Part shown: in pieces, positions 36,901 through 49,100 of the stretch
Numbering within the stretch: position 1 is the stretch's first letter
Layout: every line of letters starts with the position of its first letter
DNA from: Glandiceps talaboti
Taxonomy: Eukaryota; Hemichordata; Enteropneusta; Spengelidae
Assembly: GCF_964340395.1 (NCBI RefSeq)
Contig: NC_135560.1
Span: 12,567,598 to 12,631,597, forward strand
Direction: 5' to 3'
Length of the DNA stretch: 64,000 nucleotides
The notes under the pieces: generated by a model
The model's input: only the letters and a program-made list of their open reading frames with translations
What the model was told of the DNA's origin: nothing
The model's database searches: none
Position numbers and translations under genes: made by a program

Positions 36901-39900
36901 AAACAGTAAATTTTATGGTTCTAGAAACACTGTCACTTGTAATTAATTGCTTATTTTAAAATATGAGAGTGTGAACTAAAACTATTAGGGAATGTGAAGT
37001 GTTAACTAAAACTATGAGAGAATGTGAAGGGCCTAGTAATTGGAAGTAAAGTAAATATATGTAGTATTTGTGCATGTAATGTCATGTATTGTTGACATTT
37101 CTTATATTGGTTGCCATTTCAAATGTAAAAGTTTGGCAGTATTTAGAGATATATGAGTAAAATATATACTTTTGTACTTGTGAATGTTGATAAATCAGAT
37201 CATCTGTCTTGTACAGGTGAACAAAGAAAGGTTATGGTTAAATTATGATAATTATATGCGTAAACTGTATATCTTACATGTACATTTATTAAAGGAGCAG
37301 GTAATGAAACTGCTGCATGTGTTCTTTCTGTTACTTGTGAGACAGGAAAGTAATTATTAGTCACTCAAATCTAGTACATGTATTTAAAACAAGTGTCATG
37401 ATCTATGAATATACATATACTCGACTCAAGCATTTAGGGATAATCTGTCCATTAAAAAATAATCACATTGACCTTGCCTTCCCTTCATGTACATAGTCAA
37501 ATGCCAAGATCAACTGTTTGAGTTTCACAGATGAATCACACAGGATTATGATTCAGGCATGATGTTTATGTTCTGAGAGTGAATTTGTAAAGAGTGTGTG
37601 GTGTCCTTGACCCAGGGTCCCTGCAAGATGACTCCTAAAGTCAAGTCTTGTGATCTGTGTGGTCTTGTTAGTGTGTAAATATCTAGTGGGATAATTGGAT
37701 GGGTAGATAATTATAGCATTTAGTAAGATATGACTGTTAAATATGTGATTATTCATTTAGCTGATGTTGTTGTTGTTAATTAATCTAGAGAATTTTACCC
37801 ATAGATTAATGTACATGTAGGGTTTACTAGGGGAGTACATGTATGCAGGTCAAGTCTATGGATACCTCAGACTTGTGTAGGCTTCTGTGGAAACTATATT
37901 TTAACCTGATTGCTGAGAGTCTAAAATCTCAAAAGAAAACTACACACATTGTACATTGTACTACATTTGGAGATTGTGTTACAGTGCATGTGTATTTACC
38001 ACAGTGTATTCTTTGTTGTCCAGGTTGAAAGAGGAAAGAGCCAACTTGTCATCACCAGATGATGTCATCGTCCTGTCAGATGATTCATCTGGTCCTATGG
38101 TTAACGGTATGGATGTCGATTCAGACTGTTCCTCACCTACTTTCCAGAACGGACTTAAGAAACTAACCCAGGATGAAGTGACAGAGAGAGATAAGTTAAT
38201 ACGTAGATTGCAAGAGGAACTTAGGAACGAAGAAGCCAAGTTGCTGCTCTTGAAGAAGCTACGACAAAGTCAGCTGCAACCAGTTCAGGTGAAAGATCAG
38301 AATGCAGCCCAGGGTGGAGTGCCGGGTAAGCTGCCAATACCACGCAATCCAAATGCCCAACCTCCACCTCTTGTCCGTGGTGGACAGCAAATGCTGAAAT
38401 CGCAACAGCAGGTGATGATGCCTCCACTTGTAAGAGGAAATCAGATACAGAGTATACGAACACAAGCTTCACAGCAGGGTCCCCCACCCCTGATGCTGGG
38501 GCCACGTAGTGGGGTACACATACAGTCACAAATGGTTAGACCACCTATCGTCAGGGTTGGAAGTGGAAGTAATTTAGTGGCATACAGCACAACCCCAACA
38601 ACTTACACGGTGCAACAGGTTGTCCAAAGCCAACCACAACAAGTCAAGGTGGCAATGCCTAGTAACACAGTGTCTGCCATGGCTGCAGAGTCACCAGCAA
38701 GTAGACAGGCTGCCGCTAAATTAGCATTGAGAAAGCAGCTCGAAAAGACACTGTTACAGATCCCACCTCCCAAACCTCCACCCCCAGAGATGCATTTCTT
38801 GCCAAGTGCTGCTAATAATGAGTTTATATATCTAGTGGGTCTTGAAGAGGTCGTGAATAGAATCACTGAGGAACTGAGTAGAGAGAAGAAAGACAAAATG
38901 GCCAGGTTCATAGAACCGTTTTCTTGTTCTCAGTGTAAATCTGACTTCACAACTGTCTGGAAGAGAGATCCAAAGAAAGCCAATGCTGTCATGTGTGAAA
39001 CTTGTGTTGTAACCAACCAAAAGAAGGCGCTGAAAGCAGAACACACAAACCGTCTAAAAACTGCGTTTGTCAAAGCTCTACAACAGGAACAAGAAATTGA
39101 ACAGAGGATGAGTCAGTCTGTGTCTACTGCAGTGACGGCCAACGGAACTCAAGCCCACACATCGCATCACAGAGAACAGCTGCAGAAAGTACAGCAGGAG
39201 CAACTCAGACAGCATCACCAGCTACTACAAGCACACCAACAACAAATGCAACGCCATCATGTCCGACCTGTCTATGGCCAGATTCCGCAGGCTCATATAA
39301 CACCTACTATAACATATGCTTATCATGTTCCACAGGTTGGTAACATTTCTAATACATTCTCATGAGTATGTAGCGCAGTAAACACATACCTGTATCATAT
39401 ATAGCTGTTATTTTATATACTAACTGTATTTGTATAGTGTCTGAATATAATTTCAACTCCTACAGAAACATACCGTGTTCGGATTCAGTACTATTTTGGC
39501 AGATGCTGTCCGATTAAATCTCATGTTTCCTAAGATAACACACTTGTGATAAATTGTTTTAGAGATCTACTGTTTATCACGTAATTGTTAGGAATTGTAG
39601 ATAAAACAAAGACATGAAAGGAACGACAGCAAAGATTTGAGGGGGAGAATACATTGTTTACTGATGATAGGGCTCAGAATTAACAGTAGTCCCGTGTCCA
39701 CAGACTACCATTTCTTGTCATGGGGCTACCATAATTTGCAGCTGGTAGCCCACTCAGGCTACCACTGATTATATGATTGAAAGGATGGAAGATTTACGGA
39801 CATGAAAGTATTTTAATATAAACACATATTTCCAATAGAGGAACTCTGTTTTTCAGTTCAGGAATATAGGACTATTGGTCACCATCTTCGGCAACAACTT

Positions 39901-40492
39901 TCTGAAATTGGTAACTTACTGGGACAATAAAGAAAAATGTTAATTTTTGAACCCTGGATGAAATTATTTATTGTTTCCAGAGTATTAGTCAGTCTGTTTC
40001 ATATGTACACATATGAAATAATTGTCTCAAGTGCTATACAGTATTGATTCAGTTCTTGACTGTAGTGGGATGTATTAGCATTTTGATGGCCTGGATCGGT
40101 TCTTAGAGGGGCATAACTCCTGTGTTAAAATAGGAAATATGTCCGTCTTGTTCTGGGCCAGTGATTTGTCATACAAAACAGGGTTTGTGAAGATTGAAGT
40201 AGGAAATGCCAGTTATTTATTAAAACGTTGGCCTTTAAAGACCCCCCAAGTTATGGGCCTTGTAAAGTAGAGTGTCTAGAAGTTGAACATGGTTGATTTC
40301 TATGCCCAAAAGAAGACATTTGTGATCTAGATTGATCAACTAATTTTATATGTTATCATTTGTATGTTTCAGTTGATGACCAAACCACAGGTGATAACGA
40401 CACTAGCTCAACCCAGTGATAGACAACGAGAGTATTTGTTAGATATGATACCTTCAAGATCAATGGCACAGACAGTCACCTGGAAACAGTAG
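30982..40492 (+). CDS. GATAD2: GATAD2 / p66, GATA zinc-finger subunit of NuRD
   Basis: p66 links MBD2/3 to the CHD chromatin remodeller in the nuclear NuRD repressor complex. Coding exons with consistent phases: 30982-31049 (acceptor before 30975), 33299-33427, 34893-36143, 38024-39335, 40373-40492 (stop TAG), joining to about 959 residues against about 633 for human GATAD2A. Order of parts: two short RSG/SP-rich exons ending KKMKIEF; a 417-residue acidic exon absent from vertebrates as I know them; a VIVLSDD motif (about 497-503, SUMO-interaction-like); the CR1 coiled coil that binds MBD2/3 (about 537-566, RDKLIRRLQEELRNEEAKLL); PPLVRG repeats; the CR2 block with ESPASRQAAAKLALRKQLEK (from about 705) and FIYLVGLEEVV; the GATA-type finger C784-x2-C787-x19-C807-x2-C810, then TNQKKALKAEHTNRLKTAF; and a conserved tail DRQREYLLDMIPSRSMAQ. 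Whether the lineage has one p66 gene or several cannot be seen. Confidence 0.95.
31050..33298 (+). other. GATAD2: GATAD2 intron between coding exons 1 and 2
   Basis: No coding sequence is seen. It contains an AT dinucleotide-rich patch near 31577-31602 and a perfect ATTC tetranucleotide run at about 33005-33073. Confidence 0.6.
33005..33073. repeat. (ATTC)n microsatellite
   Basis: About 17 uninterrupted ATTC units in a GATAD2 intron. Confidence 0.95.
34298..34318. promoter_or_regulatory. Clustered nuclear-receptor half-sites
   Basis: TGACCTTGACCT followed by TCAAGGTCA gives two direct TGACCT half-sites and one inverted AGGTCA half-site within 21 bp, in a GATAD2 intron. TCAAGGTCA is the classic extended half-site of ERR-type receptors. 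Similar strings occur inside repeats in many invertebrates, so this may be repeat-derived. Confidence 0.3.
35815..36030 (+). repeat. GATAD2: Coding minisatellite in GATAD2 exon 3, nine 24-bp units
   Basis: Nine in-frame 8-residue units: first four KDSEDVVT, then five KESQDVVT-type (the last preceded by M and followed by VVTK). Both sub-types are nearly identical at the DNA level, so array growth happened in two steps. It sits in an exon rich in Asp, Glu, Ser, Thr and Lys without predicted fold. Confidence 0.95.
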
Positions 40493-40710
40493 TAATGCTA
40501 TATATGTTAATGCCAGATTGGATTTCAAATTTATTGCTGGAGTTTGGGACGAAACAACAAAGAAAACTTAGGAAATATTGCAAGTTGGGAGTTTTTGCAG
40601 CACTTATTGCAACAAAGCATTGCTGTGATGTTGTCAAATGCTTAGCGGCAATAAACATCTTCATATGTTTCTGCAATATTTTTTGGACAAACTTATCCAC
40701 TGAGGGCAGT

Positions 40711-40850
40711 GTAAGATACTTAGGGACAAGATAGGATGCTTGAACTCAAAGACTGAAGGACAAGATAAGATGTTTGAACTCAAAGACTGACGGACGAGAT
40801 AGGATTTGAACTCAAGACTGAAGGACAAGATAGGATGACAAAGGTCGTGT
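40711..40850 (+). repeat. Tandem repeat in GATAD2 3' UTR, about 45 bp unit
   Basis: Three copies of a unit with GGACAAGATAGGATG followed by TTTGAACTCAAAGACTGA begin about 220 bp after the GATAD2 stop. Confidence 0.8.
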
Positions 40851-41325
40851 ATGTTGCGGAGTTATAGTGGACTTACAAATGTTAGACCTTGAGTGAGGCC
40901 TGGTGCAATGACATTTTTTTCATGACTTTATACCTAACCTAATACCTCAAATACACTGCTCAAAATGACCAGCTCTAAAAGAAGTACACTACTTGTAATA
41001 TTTTACGATGGCACTTGGACAAAAAATGATAAGGAACAATATATCTGTGTCAACATAACTCCTCCAGTGGAAATGTGTACCCATCTGAAAATGAACGGAA
41101 GGGTAGAAAAATGAAGAATTCTTCAGGAAAGTTGGAGGTCATACTTCGGCGAGCGTTTTATCGTCGGGTTTCAGTATCTATCAATTTTAGCTGTGCTGTA
41201 CAGAGAAGGATCGTTTATGAGATGTGTTACATGCTTCTATTTGTTTGAGTTGCTGAGCACGAGATGAAGTCCACCTTACTAACATTTTCCGCTTTGACAA
41301 TGATATGAAAAATTAACCGTAGATA

Positions 41326-41331
41326 AATAAA
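41326..41331 (+). terminator. Candidate GATAD2 polyadenylation signal AATAAA
   Basis: AATAAA about 835 bp past the stop codon. Other A-rich variants follow, so the true end is uncertain. Confidence 0.35.
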
Positions 41332-43236
41332 ACGATAAATAGTTCCCATCTTGGCCAATGTTATCCACACTAACATAACGATTGAACTGGTTCAGGTCAA
41401 AGTTCAAATATTTTCAGTAATATTAGAGTTACAGGATGAAAATTACACAAAAAGAAATTATTGAAACTCCTAATATTCTTTTTGATTTTGCTGCAGAAAG
41501 TTGTAGTTATTACTTTGGTTTAGTCTTTCTTTATTTTGATCTCCTGGCCAAGAACAGGTTAGATAGAGTAGCGTAGCTTATTTTTGATTCCTAGTCGAAG
41601 ACAGAGTTAATACTAAAGAGAAACTATTTTATATGTCAATCATGTTACTTTTCCAGTAACAGTGTTCTTGTTACGGCACTGGGAAAGCAAGAGAAATGTA
41701 TTAAGTGTTATTACTAAGAGATAGAAGTGTATAGATATTTGGGGTTGCCGTCGACTGCGATATTATAAATAGCGTTGCGTTTTAGAGATCCAACCAGCAA
41801 CGAGACATGTACAGTATTTATTTATTTGTTCCAAATGAAACGACAGTCAAAAGCAAGCAAACTGGACAGGGGATAACACTTTACTGCATGATGTGGTCGC
41901 ACTCGTCCCTCTGTTGTGTGTTGTTAGGTAACTTTCTCAACGTTTAAAAAGGATAAAATTTCTTCTTTTTTTTTCTCTCCCCCGTTTAATAACACTTTGT
42001 ATTAAAAGTCACAGCAAAAACAAGTCCTGTATCAAGTTTCTAATGTTCAGCATTGTTTGTTGGTCACGCCTAACTGCTGCCACATGTGTCACATGATTGA
42101 ATACGCTTCAATATATTAAAATGTGTGTTGCTGTATATTTGTATTTTGCTAAGAGCTAAAAAAATAATGAAATTGGATGACTTGTACGATTGGTTCCAAT
42201 TCAGAAGGCAGTCTAATGTATGTCAAATTAACAAAAAAAAATTTCCAAAAATAAGACATTGCGTTCTGTCGAATAATATAATACAGAATACTGCGATGTT
42301 CTGCCCACTTTTCTTTGTTGTTTACCTTTAATTTATAAGGATGTTACTAAAAAAAGCCCCCAAATTGTATTCAAAATATTTAATTTTTTTCTGTATGTAG
42401 TCAAATATTAAAAAAAATATTCTTTAAACATAGTCATCAGAGTTGTTTCTGTTTTATATGTGGTCTGTAAAATGTGATGTGTCAGAGAAACCCCTACTTC
42501 TACAGAGAAGGCTCATGAGGGTAAAGTGACACAACATATCGTAACAGTGCTGCATTTTGTATGCTGTGTGATTGACAGAAATCATGGGTTGTGACAGATG
42601 TTTTGATAGTAAACTTTGTTTGGTTGGCCAAATTGATTGTATCAAACTAAATTCATCATTGCTTGTGTATGTGTTGTCCATTACAGTGCTATCAATGTGA
42701 AATTTTGTTTCGTTGGAGAAAAGATAACTAAACCGTTGGTACTCCTGAACTTAAGACTATCCTCAACTACCATACAAAGGGGGGTTAGCCCCCATCTTTC
42801 ACTTGGAGAAATCTTTGTGAAATATTTCAACAGCTATACCAGGAAAATACTATGCCTGTAGGTTTCTATAGGCATATGGACAAACAGTTTATTCCATGGA
42901 GATTATTGCATATTTATTGAATAGGCATTCACCTCAGCTCAATACAATCCCATCTCCCTTGTCCCAGCCAGTGAGATACATGTACTATATTAGTAATGGC
43001 TGATAGCAATATCACGACACACACATAGAATATCATACCCCTTAAACTATGTTAGAAAACGAAAAACATTTTTTGGTATGAACGGTGTCACATTGCATAA
43101 GGTTCTATTCAGATTTATGCTTGTTAATCTAACACACATTTTAGATAGTATCTCGTAGCGAAATTTCAGAGGAAATTTAAAATTCTATAATTTAAATTGA
43201 AAGACAAATAGCTGTTAGTGTTAGCACAGAAGTTTA
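41332..43236. other. Spacer between GATAD2 and FAN1, left part
   Basis: AT-rich sequence. I see no gene, RNA or clear repeat. Confidence 0.45.
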
Positions 43237-43782
43237 GGCCTAACAAAAAAAATTGTGTGGTTCCGATTACACTCAATTTTAGAACAGATGGGGTACCGTA
43301 CAGATTTTTTATTTTATTTTTTTTGTATATTTTTTGTCATGTGAGTATCTAATCTGATTAAAATCCAATGTGGCTAAATGCTTTATTTACCTCTTTTGTG
43401 TCATTTGTTTTTGTTTGGTCACTTGGAACAAAACAAACGACACAAAACAATGGAAATAGAGGTAAATAAAGCATTTAGCCACTTTCACCACATTGGATTT
43501 TAATCAGATTGGTGGGTATCTAGTTCAGGTAGTTATGTTTTCCATATGGTCTATGTGTTATTGGTTTCTTCCTATCAGATGTACAGCCATTACAGATTGG
43601 AAGAACAGTTTTATATTGTCTTTTTAAGTTGATGTCAGTTTCCGCATTCACTATTTCTTGTGAGACGTCACAATTTTTATGGTTTTATTTTTTTTTCCGA
43701 ATATGTAAAAATAAGTTAAGGTTGGTGTGAAAAACTAGGTGGGTTGGGTAACCGGAACTAAACAATTTTTTTTTTATGCCTA
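43237..43782 (-). mobile_element. Inverted-repeat element family B, copy 2, split by another element
   Basis: Reverse-oriented copy of the element at 18940-19300: left end TTTAGGCCTAACAAAAAAAA then TTGTGTGGTTCCGATTAC, right end GGGTAACCGGAACTAAACAA ... ATGCC. Internal phrases (TTTTCCATATGGTC, AGATGTACAGCCATTACAGA, TTGATGTCAGTTTCC) match the reverse complement of copy 1. It is interrupted at 43345-43522 by a family A element. Confidence 0.85.
43345..43522. mobile_element. Foldback MITE family A, copy 3, nested, 7-bp target duplication
   Basis: Ends ATCTGATTAAAATCCAATGT (43352) and ACATTGGATTTTAATCAGAT (to about 43509, plus GGTGG). GTATCTA is repeated at 43345-43351 and 43516-43522. The uninterrupted family B copy at 18940-19300 (reverse complement GTGTCTAGTTCAGG) shows the empty site. 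Interior arms AAGCATTTAGCCAC / GTGGCTAAATGCTTT are also inverted. Confidence 0.85.
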
Positions 43783-44055
43783 AGTAGAAAGCTTTTACAA
43801 CATAAACACATAGGTGAGGTGATGTGTTGGATTTGATAATCTTGATGACTAAAGAGCTATTACGTGTTTTGATTTACGTTTGTATTTCTACAGTAAATGG
43901 GTGACACATCATACACTGACAATTAGTTCTTTATTCACATAATAAAATTACTATATGGCACACAACAGATTTATGTCCATATCTACATCACAATACTGCT
44001 CTAGATTTATTCCGAAGAAATATTTCATCATAAAATTATTGTACGTTTATTTTTA
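43783..44055. other. Short spacer, nothing recognised
   Basis: AT-rich sequence between two elements with no supportable feature. Confidence 0.4.
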
Positions 44056-44324
44056 TAGTGGCCATATGGATGAAGATTGGGTATCGTGGCTTCCTACTTG
44101 AAAAATCAATGTGAAACAACATATGTCGAGTCCTCTGTAGTTAAACTCAATAATTTGCAAAGGACTTTAAGAATGCGTAAATTGTTTGTTATTGTACATA
44201 CGATAAACTATTAGAGTTACAAATACAGACTTGGTCAGTGTAGTTTCACGTTGATTTTTCAATAAAATTGTTTGTAAATAAAAAATCCAAAAGAAATCAA
44301 ATCCTCATCCATATGGCCACTTTA
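44056..44324. mobile_element. 269-bp MITE with TAGTGGCCATATGGATGA ends
   Basis: Left end TAGTGGCCATATGGATGA, right end TCATCCATATGGCCACTTTA. A second inverted pair lies inside (TTGAAAAATCAATGTGAAAC and GTTTCACGTTGATTTTTCAA). A TA duplication at the borders would suit a Tc1/mariner-type parent, but this is inference. Only one copy is seen in the window. Confidence 0.75.
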
Positions 44325-44755
44325 ATATATACGTTGTTTTATAACACAAAATGAGTTCTGCTTTCCTGATATATAGCAGACCAGAAATAGGGTATAAAAA
44401 TTCCTACTTATTTCAGGTTTGTTTTATTCGACAGTGTTCAGTTGCTGTTACTGGCCAAAAAATGTACCCTGTCTTAGGATATTTCAGTGTTGAATCACAA
44501 AATGTGTGGGAATGAAAGCATACAAATGATTAGTTTGCTTAGATTTCATGGGTTTACTCAAACTAGAAGTAAAGATTTAGCAACTTGCTTGGTAACAAAA
44601 ACTGATCAAAACGGACATCTCAATCAAACATATCAATGAAATTTACAAAAAAAATATCCACTTTCTGGACAAGTACTCTCTGATTTGGACAACTGATTTT
44701 TAAATTTCTACTTGTCCAGTGGGAAAGAAAATATTTTTCATTATTTCAAGCCCTG

Positions 44756-44840
44756 CATCGTTAGCTGGTCTTGCCTCTTAATACTCGTAATCAACCTCAT
44801 TGAGATTACGAGCGTTAGGTGGTATGATCAGCTAACGATG
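44756..44840. other. 85-nt near-perfect hairpin (pre-miRNA-like or tiny foldback)
   Basis: Arms of 37 nt close with CATCGTTAGCTG / CAGCTAACGATG and CTCGTAATC / GATTACGAG around an 11-nt loop (AACCTCATTGA). Only three mismatches are seen and several pairs are G-T wobbles on the plus strand. Size and shape suit a microRNA precursor, but a minimal foldback element is equally possible. Confidence 0.4.
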
Positions 44841-46124
44841 TATCTCAACAGCACAGTCACTAGGCTAGTAATGATCATGCTTTCAGTAAGAAATAACTGA
44901 ATACTGATTTTGAAAAGATAATTTTGAACATTCCCTGATTCTTTTTTGAATATTAACAAATACAAAGTAAAAATACAAAGCATACTCATTGTAGTTGTGT
45001 CTTTGAAAAAATTTCCTTGAAAATGACTTATTTCAAGTTATACATTCAATAACTTCTCAATTCTTGATTCCATCTTCACTCAATACTTGCTCGTAGTTTC
45101 TTTCCACCAACAGCTAATGACGAAAAAAAGATTGAAAAATATGTTAGAACAAGAGGAAATATTCACAATATGGGTAGTTAGGTCTTCAACTGTTGAGAAG
45201 CTTTTTCTAAAGCTTCTAACAAAAAACTGGAAAATTTCCACAACCGAATCATTTTATATTGCACACATGATGATTGGGTACTGTCTCATGTTGTTGTATG
45301 GGGTAAAGAAAGTGAAAATTTGTTAAGATTAGTAAAAGATTTATATGTGAACAGCGCCCTCAACATGTTAGTGGTATTTCACTTTTCTTTTTTCATTTAC
45401 TGGTAAATTGTTTAGAGAAAACCAGCTGAATTTGTTTCTGAGTGAAACAATGGGTGGGTGATTTGCATCAAGAAATATTGCTCAAGTCTACAGCAGGCAC
45501 CTGTTTTCTAATGGCTGTTAAAAATTAAAATTTTAGAAAATAAAAATGTTTTAAAAAAAATATTTATAAAACATGAATATTATCTTGATGCCAAACATAA
45601 AATTATATGTGATAAGTTTTGGAATATTTGAATTGCTTCTCAAATTAGGTTTTGTAAGTAAATGATCTCAATCAATACTTTCGCTGTCATTCTGTCAAGT
45701 AGTTCTGTGCATGCAAGAATCTCTTCATTCTGGCACATGCAGGGATGGTCACAGGTATCTTGTCAGTATCCCACTGAGATTGACTGTAAAATCTTCTAGT
45801 TTAGTGTACAACACTTCAACAAATGAAAGAAGACATAGTTGAAAACCAACACTAGTAATCTATCAACGTCAACATAAACGTTCTTTTTGCTTTTCTTTTA
45901 AAAGATATATAACTGAAAAATCAACTTCAACTGGAAATAAATATTCAACAGCATACTATATTTTAATTATATTTGATAAAACCTAGTTAAACAAATAGTT
46001 GGTTTGAAACATCGAGATCAGTCATAATGTGAACCACTGAAGCTAGTTTGTTGACAAGTGAGATCAGAGTTGATACTGGACAGCGCCCCCAGTGTCAACA
46101 TTGGAATATACTACAGATTTTTGC
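44841..46124. other. Spacer / FAN1 3' flank
   Basis: AT-rich sequence. An ATTAAA on the minus strand (45962-45967, about 160 bp past the FAN1 stop) is a possible poly(A) signal. Nothing else is recognised. Confidence 0.4.
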
Positions 46125-49100
46125 TCACTGACCAGTGACATGACAGACTTCAGCTGTAGCACCAATTGAGTTCAGATAGTCAATCCAGAGAATCTGTTTG
46201 TGAGCTAGTCTGTCGTTTGGACCCTTCACTTCCACAATCTGAAGAAAATGTGAAAAACTAAGATCAGAAAACTGGTGACCAAAAATTACCACCTGCATGA
46301 ATAACAAAGATTATAACCGCACAATCAGTTCAACTTAGTAAATTGACTATGTCATTATATCATTTCACATGAAAGTGCTGTAACCATTGTAAAAAGAATG
46401 CCACGGTAACCAGATAATCTATGAAAATATTGCAACTAAAATCTTGTTTCTTGTTGATAGCGAGTTCCTCTTCAACCAGTTACACTGATGCAGTTCTGTT
46501 GGGAATGACACTGGCACTTGGCACAGGAAAATGGACTACAAATCACCGGGAACAACATGCAATTTTTTAAACAGAAATTAACGGCCACTATCAATATATT
46601 GTCTTCAGTCAAAAAAAGCATAAAATACTGTCAGTTCTCTTATACTAATTGATCACTTACTAGTATCTCATTTATGCAAACAGACTTGTACAACCCCATC
46701 AAATTGCAAAGTTGGAGAAAAATGTAATTGGTAAGATTTTTGTCACCATTGTGCAGTCACAAGACATCCCCCCCCCCTCCCCTTTACCCCTAAACACATA
46801 CTAAGAGATAGGTTCTGAGCTATAAAATGACACCCAGCTTACTTTGAAAGTATTATTTACAGTGTTCCAGACCACCAAGTCTGGGACTCCTCCTCGACAG
46901 TGTCGATGGTCTCTCAGGATTCGTCTGCCAATTCCAGACAGAACCTCCCCTCCCATGCATGAAACCAGACCCTGTAAAGTAATACAAAACATGAGTAATC
47001 TCTCAGGGTGTATAGGCTTCATTTCAAAGTTCTACATGGATAACAGCGCCCCCATGTGACAGGGTTACATCATGTTATCAACTTTTGTTTTTATGCAAGT
47101 GGCTCTGCCATAGGTACATAGAGACAGCAGGGGGCCTTGTTTTCTATGGATTAAGACACAAAACTAAATATGAACAGTTAGGAGAATATTCATGAGAAAA
47201 ACCAATTTCACATGTATGTCATCACATCTCATCTCATCACAATCTACTGGTGTATGGCTGTATCTCTTGTTATATAACTCTATGTATTTATCTGGCATAT
47301 CTGACTTCCTTTATTTGTTAGATTAACATATTGATTTGTGAGGACTGTGTCAAAGGTGAAAGGTTAAACTTACTTTGACATGACCTAGGTCATTAAACAG
47401 TTCCCAATTGACCAAGGTGCACTGTTTGCCTTCATGAGTGTTCCATGTTTCTTCCACCATAGTGTGAAGATCATCAACGTTAGATTTCATTATCAAATCT
47501 AATCTTCTTTCTATTATGTCTTTTCTATTGTCGTAAAAATCATCTGTTCTCATGTCCAGTGGAGCACTCTGTGTAAAAAACAAGAAAGTAAACTCTTTAA
47601 AAAAATGTTTGGATAAATGATTCTAATGTTAAGATTCAAATAATGTCACTGCAGTTAAATACCATTGTTATTAAAATTTACGTGAATTCAACTTTCTCAG
47701 AAATCACTTTTTTAGTATGGACATAATTTTTTCATTTTTCATACCAATGTCATCATCCAAACTGAGTCGATAAAATCACAAAGAATAAAGAAAAGAATAT
47801 ATAATGAACATAGACTAAGTCCTGCCTTGCTAGTAGACCAATCACAGAACTTGGTAATTAAACTCACCTGGAATGAGTACATAAATACATCTGGTACATC
47901 ATCAGCATACAAAACGCCACATGTTAACTGACCAATCACAGAACTTTACAGATAAACTCACCTGGAATGAGTACCTGAATACATCTGGTATTCTATCATC
48001 ATGCTAACCGACCAATCACTGAACTTTACAGATAAACTCACCTGGAATGAATACCTGAATACATCTGGCATATCATCCACATAAAAAGTGTCACATGTTA
48101 ACTGACCAATCACAGAACCCTGACAGATAAACTCACCTGGAAAGAGTACCTGAATACATCTGGTATATCAGCAGCAAAAACAATGTCCCACGCTAACAGA
48201 CCAATCAAAGTTGTAAATGTAGACCCTTCACCATGCAGACCTGTCAATCAAAGACACCAACCAATAAGAAATTATTGTAAATGACAATTCAGAAATATAC
48301 AAATTTTCACATATCACACATTTTTAGATGACACTTGACAAACTGAAAACTATTTAAAAAACGTGAATCAGTGATTCATTGCACACAACCTTTTCTGTGT
48401 TGTTAGATAAATCAGGTGTATGCTAGGGAGTCTAACCTATACCTCTAACTCCCTATCTTGACTACAAATTCTAACTTAGTGCACAGTCCACTGTTCTACA
48501 ATTTTTCCTGCTAATGTGACATACCTTCATTGTAACCATGATTCTGTTTGTAGTAATGTAACACATACTCTTCAACTCTAGATGTTAGAATTTCTTCTTC
48601 GTTCTCCTCCTCATTCTCTTTCTTGATTACATAGAATCTTTCATTCACCACATCGTTTTGTTTAATATGACCAGAAATAATAACCTTTCATAGAAACGAA
48701 AAAGAGAGAAGAGTTTCCCGGTGAGGATAATGATAATCACACGCAACATGTCACCTACACTGTAAGATATGCTATGTTGCTCAACCCTTAAAGTTCTGAA
48801 AGGGGTTGGCTGATGTATGAGTGTGCCCTGACACATACAGACTACCATCTACCAAATAACAACACTATTCAAAGAACACCACCTCTATCCAAAACACACC
48901 ACTAGAGGGAGCTGTTTAGGAACAAGACCTCGACTAAAAGACGACAATCTCTGCTCACCTTAGGAGTTTCGGATATCTTGGAAATGTCAAATTCCTTCAA
49001 TCTTCCTTTCAACTTGACATTGCTTGGTGATTCACATATCTTAAAGACTCTTTGTTGAAGTGCCAGCCTGTGACCGGTTTTGACGTGACTGTCGGATAAA

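Noticed and set aside
48005-48110. FAN1 exon 10 copies as alternative exons
   Set aside because: The AG dinucleotides just upstream of the copies would not give the needed phase, and the HGEGSTF catalytic part is missing, so they are more likely inert duplicates.
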